From assembly GCA_028023455.1 (NCBI GenBank), contig JAQFVV010000001.1, forward strand, positions 22,957,401 to 23,021,400: 64,000 bases of DNA. The letters run 5' to 3'. Origin of the DNA: Epiperipatus broadwayi (taxonomy: Eukaryota > Onychophora > Udeonychophora > Euonychophora > Peripatidae). Below, piece after piece: positions 59,598-64,000 of the stretch. A model generated the notes under the pieces. It was not told where the DNA came from. It did no database searches and saw only the letters and a list, made by a program, of their open reading frames with translations. Both the position numbers and the translations under genes were made by a program. The first letter of the stretch is position 1; each line of letters begins with the position of its first letter.

Positions 59598-60165
59598 CAG
59601 TAAAAAAAAAAAAAAAAAGCTTGTTTAGAGCTATTAGCACACTTTTTATATTACATTTGTAAATACAAGCTTAATAAGTCACATGATATATTACTTGATT
59701 TTGTTAATATTATATTTTGGCTGTTAAGGCTTTGATTATATTAGATTGCTAAGGCTATTAATATATGGTGTATTTGAATTTTAGTTCAGTCCCATATGGC
59801 TATTTGAGTTGGAGATATGGATTTGAAGACATATAGATGTCTGAAAATTTCATATTTTCTACTTAATGGTTAAGTATTAGATAAATGCTGGGCTTGAGTT
59901 TGTATTTTGCGATCTGGTGTTTGGATCTCCTAGCTCCTCACTGACGAGAGCTACTAGCTCGAAACTGATTTGGGGATGGGGATAAGTCTAGTTAGAGATT
60001 TTGAATGCATTCTCTTGCTTCATTTATCAGTAAAAAAAAGCTTTTTTAGAGCTATTAGCATGCTCTTTATATTACATTTGTAAATACAAGCTAAATAAGA
60101 ACTAGTACATTCTTTATATTACAAGTTAAATAAGTCACATGATATATGACTTGATTTTATTATGA
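59598..60165 (+). mobile_element. Hammerhead-bearing repeat, family B (1.3 units of 430 bp)
   Basis: CAGTAAAA...GAGCTATTAGCA recurs at 59598 and 60028 (period 430), followed in both by TTACATTTGTAAATACAAGC and TAAGTCACATGATATAT. One hammerhead core lies at 59935-59976 in the first unit. The overall design matches family A monomers (430 versus 440-450 bp, TCCTCA stem I) but the rest of the sequence differs. No open frame; flanking duplication not found. Confidence 0.7.
59935..59976 (+). ncRNA. Hammerhead ribozyme motif, family B
   Basis: TCCTCA (59935-59940), CTGACGA (59941-59947), perfect 5-bp stem II GAGCT-ACT-AGCTC (59948-59960) with the canonical G-C at 10.1/11.1, GAAA (59961-59964), stem III region ACTGAT (59964-59969) and T59970 as a possible cleavage base, then TGGGGA (59971-59976) pairing with TCCTCA. 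Core and stems I and II are textbook. Stem III has lost the ACTAGT self-complementarity, and AUU is a poorer cleavage triplet than GUC. Confidence 0.75.
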
Positions 60166-60835
60166 TTTTCCTTTATTTTATTACCAATCTCACATACACA
60201 TTTCCACTCAAAAGAAAAGTAAGTTGAGAGAAATTTTAGCAATCTTTCTAAAATATATTATTGTTTTTCCAATAATAAAGTGTTTTGTTTTTCAAATCAT
60301 TGTATTGCTTAGAATGTGCTAAAGAATTATCAACCATTTATTAGAATGATAGCTACATAAACAGCAAAAACTAAAAAAATTAATTAAGTAAATATATTTT
60401 ATTTGATATATAAATTATCATTTTAAATAATATCTTTTTACAAGACAAATGTACAGCAGCAACATATTTCCAATTTATTTCATTGTCATTTAAAAGAAAA
60501 ATGAGCATGGTTTTTATACGGATGTAACAATGTTGGTAATAGGATGGCAGTTTGTATAAATTTTGACAATGCTCATGGTAGTTTTGCAGATACTGATAAT
60601 AATCTTAACAAAATATTGCTTAGGATGGATGTTATAAGCAAATTTGAGATAAAAATCTATATATTTAAACCTAAAGCAAAGTTTATATGTTGAGATGATT
60701 GCTTTTAAATATTTGGGGATTTGATTGTTTTATAATGGAATCCACAAAAATGTTATAGCGATTAAATATGTTTTTTTAATAATAGTAGATGATTTTATAT
60801 TTTATTAAATTTAAAATTAAGAGATTTGGTAAAAG
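60166..60835. other. AT-rich non-coding sequence
   Basis: No gene or repeat recognised. Confidence 0.4.
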
Positions 60836-60839
60836 AAGA

Positions 60840-61160
60840 TTTAGACAATTAGAGAAAAGGATGTTCATTTAGAGTAGAATGAGAAAATAAGATAAATTAA
60901 AATTGGAATGTTGAATTATTGGAAGTAGTATGTGAAAAATAGTTATGGAATATGAAGCAAGAAAAGTATATTGGAAATGTCTGTGGAAGATAAAAGAGGA
61001 ATAATAGTTTTAGGAAAGAAAGAAGTTAATAATTTAAAGAAAGGAAGTACTATACTTAAAATTATCTGGAATTTTAAGTTAGTAGATAGAAAGTGTTGGA
61101 GATTGTATAACTAGTATGCTATAGCTGCCTTTTTGTCAGATAACTAATGACAATACATAA
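60840..61160 (+). mobile_element. LINE 3' end remnant
   Basis: Purine-rich coding-like strand with stops. The end, AGCTGCCTTTTTGTCAGATAACTAATGA, parallels the 3' end of the LINE copy at 25850-26480 (CTGCTTTTTGGCAGTTAACTGATGA). The upstream protein cannot be read confidently. Confidence 0.4.
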
Positions 61161-63555
61161 TATGTAGTTTGCTATATGTTGCAGAAAAAATATTTGTACT
61201 TGTGTAAATATTACTATAATGGTCAAATATCCAATATTTAAATATAGTTATTAATAGTTGTTTATTTCAATCTTGTTTGATATTGATTATTTATTTATTT
61301 GTGTGAATATGAATTTTTATATATAACATATAAACATTACTATAAAATTATTTATTTATTTTGTCTTTGGGAGAAATTCTTGTATTTATCTAATATGATT
61401 TTTTTTGTGATAGTCTACAATTTTTTAAAAATTTTATTTGATTAATAATGTTATGAAGTAAATCTTATTAAACAAGCTTTGTTATTAATGGTATTTCTTT
61501 TTTCTTTTTTTTTTTTTATAAAAAAAAAGAAGTTTTAATTAGTAAATTTGAATTTCAAAAAAAGTACATTTAACAATGTAATGCTTAGTGGAAAGTAATC
61601 ATAATTTATAATAAGGTTTTGTTGACTTTGAATCTAAGATATTTTGATTGAAAGTGGAATACATTAATTTGATCTGCTTTAAAGCAGGCTATTGAGCAAA
61701 CAAATTAAAATATTGCCAATAAATCAAGTTGGCCAAATAACAAATCAATAGTTATTGCATATAACATACTGTCCACAAATGAAAACTATCACATCATTAG
61801 TAACAAATGTAATAGAAGACAGAAATGCTGATTATTATTGGTTTTGTTCAATTGTGATATGATAATATTTTTTTTGCATGTACTCTTATGTTTGTCAAGC
61901 AAAAAAAAAGTTTTAAGATGCATATTGACTTGGAAGTAGAAAGTATAATATTGCCATATCTTGTTGATGCAAGTTTATTTTATTAGATGATGTAGAAGTT
62001 TCAGCCATTTGTTTTGTTTAGGACCAATCAGCTACTGTATGTGTGATGCCAGAAAGAGAGAAAGGCATTAAATATCCAGTTTGTTTAGGTGATTATTATA
62101 GTTTTTGTTGTACTAATAATAATGCTGACTATAAATTATAATACTTTCAGTGTTTTCCATTTCTTGCATTTTCATAAAATCCCTAATCAAACTTTAAAAT
62201 GGAAGGGAATAATTGTAACTTTCTATAAATTTTTTTCAATAAAATTTCTGTCCTTCATTTTTTTTTTTTGTAAAATTTTTCACTGGAAATTTTTTGTATC
62301 CAATTCTCAATAAGTTTCTATAGCATATTCTTTTAAATGCTGACTTTTTTCTCATTAAATGTTTCATCAATACATGTTAAATGGACTGTAAAGTATGGAT
62401 GTATATAATAATATATTCGATTTAATTTTTAAGCTGATATCATCAGTTTTCACATTCTATCCATGATTTGTAGATGTGTTTCTGATTATTTTTAATTTTT
62501 TTAGCTTTCAAGATTATTAGTAGCATTATTTTTTATTTTGCTTAGTTCAGTTTTATGAACATTACTTATTTTTGTAAGATAAGTTTTAGTGTGATTTGCA
62601 GTTTTACTTTCTCATTTAGTGTTTCTAATGTTGATTTCAATATTTCTTCATCTTATACATTGTTAGTTTATTGTATAGTTTGTACATTTTAATTGTTTAC
62701 TGGGTAATTTGTACATTGATATTATTTCATTATTTATCTTAATTTAAACTATTTAATCTCATTCCATACTTTATATGTTTCTTCACTTTTTTTTTAAAAT
62801 GTTATCTATTCTCTTTTCTTATATGTGAAAAATATGCTTATTAACATTGAATTTTTTTGTCTTATGCTTTTACTAATTCATTTCCAATTTCTCAACATTT
62901 TTTCACAGTTGAGAATTATTATAGATATTATCTCGAAGATCATAGGAAAATTTTTTTCCCCCTTTTTTTGCAATGAGATGGAGAAAATGGTATTTAAATC
63001 CAGCCTTTTTATTTGCAGAATGTTTTCTATCTAATTTTTTTATCTTTGATTTAATATATACAAATTCTATGAGTTAATTAAAACTAATTTATCATTAATT
63101 ATATGTATTATTTTTATTTGTAAATGTATTTAATAAATTATTTGATTTAAAAAAAAAAAAATTGATGCTGCAGAAAAGATAATTTAGTATTTTTTTTTAA
63201 TGGCTACACTGTATATATAAAAAAGTGAAACTGGATTATTTTTTAGAGAATTGTGTAGTTATTTTTCCATTCTTTATTTTTTTGAAAATATCTAACAAAT
63301 CTTAGAATTTTTTTTTTAGTGTTGTCCATGACATAATAAATGTTAATTTAATATTTATTACATGAAAATTATAGTTGATTATACTATTTATTTAAAAAAT
63401 AAGATTGATTAAATTTCAGTTTTATCTGTGTATATATGTAAATGTTATATTTGATTATTAATTGTATTAAAAAAGGTGCACAATTCAAGGCATAATATTT
63501 TACAGCTTTTATATGTTCATATGAATAAATAAGCTGCAGAAAGAAGTTTGATGTT
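61161..63555. other. AT-rich non-coding sequence
   Basis: Frames at 62089-62313, 62825-63034 and 63384-63584 are low-complexity F/I/L/K-rich and show no domain. No gene supported. Confidence 0.45.
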
Positions 63556-64000
63556 AATTGAAAGGAGACCCTTTGATTCCTCATGGAGACCTTAAAGGAA
63601 TGGAGCAGCTCAAATTCCTAATGTTCACTTCATACGTTCTTGTTGTTGCAGCTTCAATTACTATGAGATTATTCATATAGTATACGAACATGGATGAACT
63701 GCTCACCAACATGCATTAGCCAGCATGGGAATTTATTGGCATTTTACCACTGAGTTTAAGATCAAGAAACACTGTAGTATTTCTTCTTAGTTGCCTAATA
63801 AGGCAGAATGAATATGTGTGTGTGAATGAAAAAAAATTTATAATAGATATATACAATCACAGACAAAAATAAATCATGGCCCTTATTCACCGAAGGTTAT
63901 AAAGTCACCAGCCAAGGCAGTGGTTGGTGGCCAAAGGCGGAGGGTATTAAGAATCCTCTGATTGTGAACCCAGACTGCCATTTGATGACGATTTTTTATT
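63556..64000. other. GC-richer segment at the window edge
   Basis: Base composition shifts and homopolymers thin out (for example AGCCAGCATGGGAAT at 63718-63732, CAGCCAAGGCAGTGGTTGG near 63910). Could be the start of an exon, a dispersed repeat or a conserved element cut by the window end. No frame or family identified. Confidence 0.35.

Overview
The window looks like nuclear DNA from an AT-rich invertebrate animal genome. It has very long homopolymer and TA runs, spliceosomal GT-AG introns, many decayed LINEs, hAT-type MITEs with 8-bp target duplications and fold-back elements. I cannot name the species or phylum from the sequence. No bacterial, organellar or viral gene organisation is visible.

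One protein-coding gene can be assembled. It is a sarcalumenin orthologue (SRL, an EHD/dynamin-like GTPase of the sarcoplasmic reticulum) on the minus strand, with five coding exons between 40105 and 18935. The exon phases join perfectly to give 486 codons plus a stop: signal peptide, EHD-type N-terminal segment, P-loop, PTT, DTPG and NKAD motifs, and the conserved C-terminal domain. Introns are 12.9, 3.5, 1.1 and 2.2 kb. Every other long open frame I examined is either part of a decayed retroelement or has no recognisable content.

Layout. 1-18.9 kb is repeat-rich DNA beyond the 3' end of SRL. It holds a nested pair of palindromic retroelements (1.6-3.6 kb), a tRNA-like SINE (5.9 kb), a LINE 3' half (8.5-9.2 kb) and two inverted copies of one hAT MITE (13.3-14.6 kb). 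18.9-40.1 kb is SRL, with a palindromic element in intron 4, a LINE fragment and a fold-back MITE in intron 2, and a 2-kb antisense-looking LINE plus several fold-backs in intron 1. 42.6-44.8 kb is a less AT-rich island with a TATA box and hairpins. 44.9-64 kb is a graveyard of at least two kinds of LINE, a CAGGGGTCCCC-ended hAT MITE (54.3 kb), a tandem array with duplicated flanks (55.1-57.2 kb), a LINE with an apparent twin-priming inversion (58.3-59.3 kb) and a further ribozyme-bearing repeat (59.6-60.2 kb).

The most interesting signal is a repeat family at 2.4-3.6, 20.7-21.3, 38.0 and 59.9 kb that carries compact type-I hammerhead ribozyme motifs. At 2961-3577 two intact-looking motifs lie 450 nt apart head to tail, which predicts release of a 450-nt RNA monomer, as in animal retrozymes and Penelope-like elements. 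Stem III is the self-complementary hexamer ACTAGT, which suggests cleavage as dimers. The copies are arranged as palindromes with 12-15 bp target duplications.
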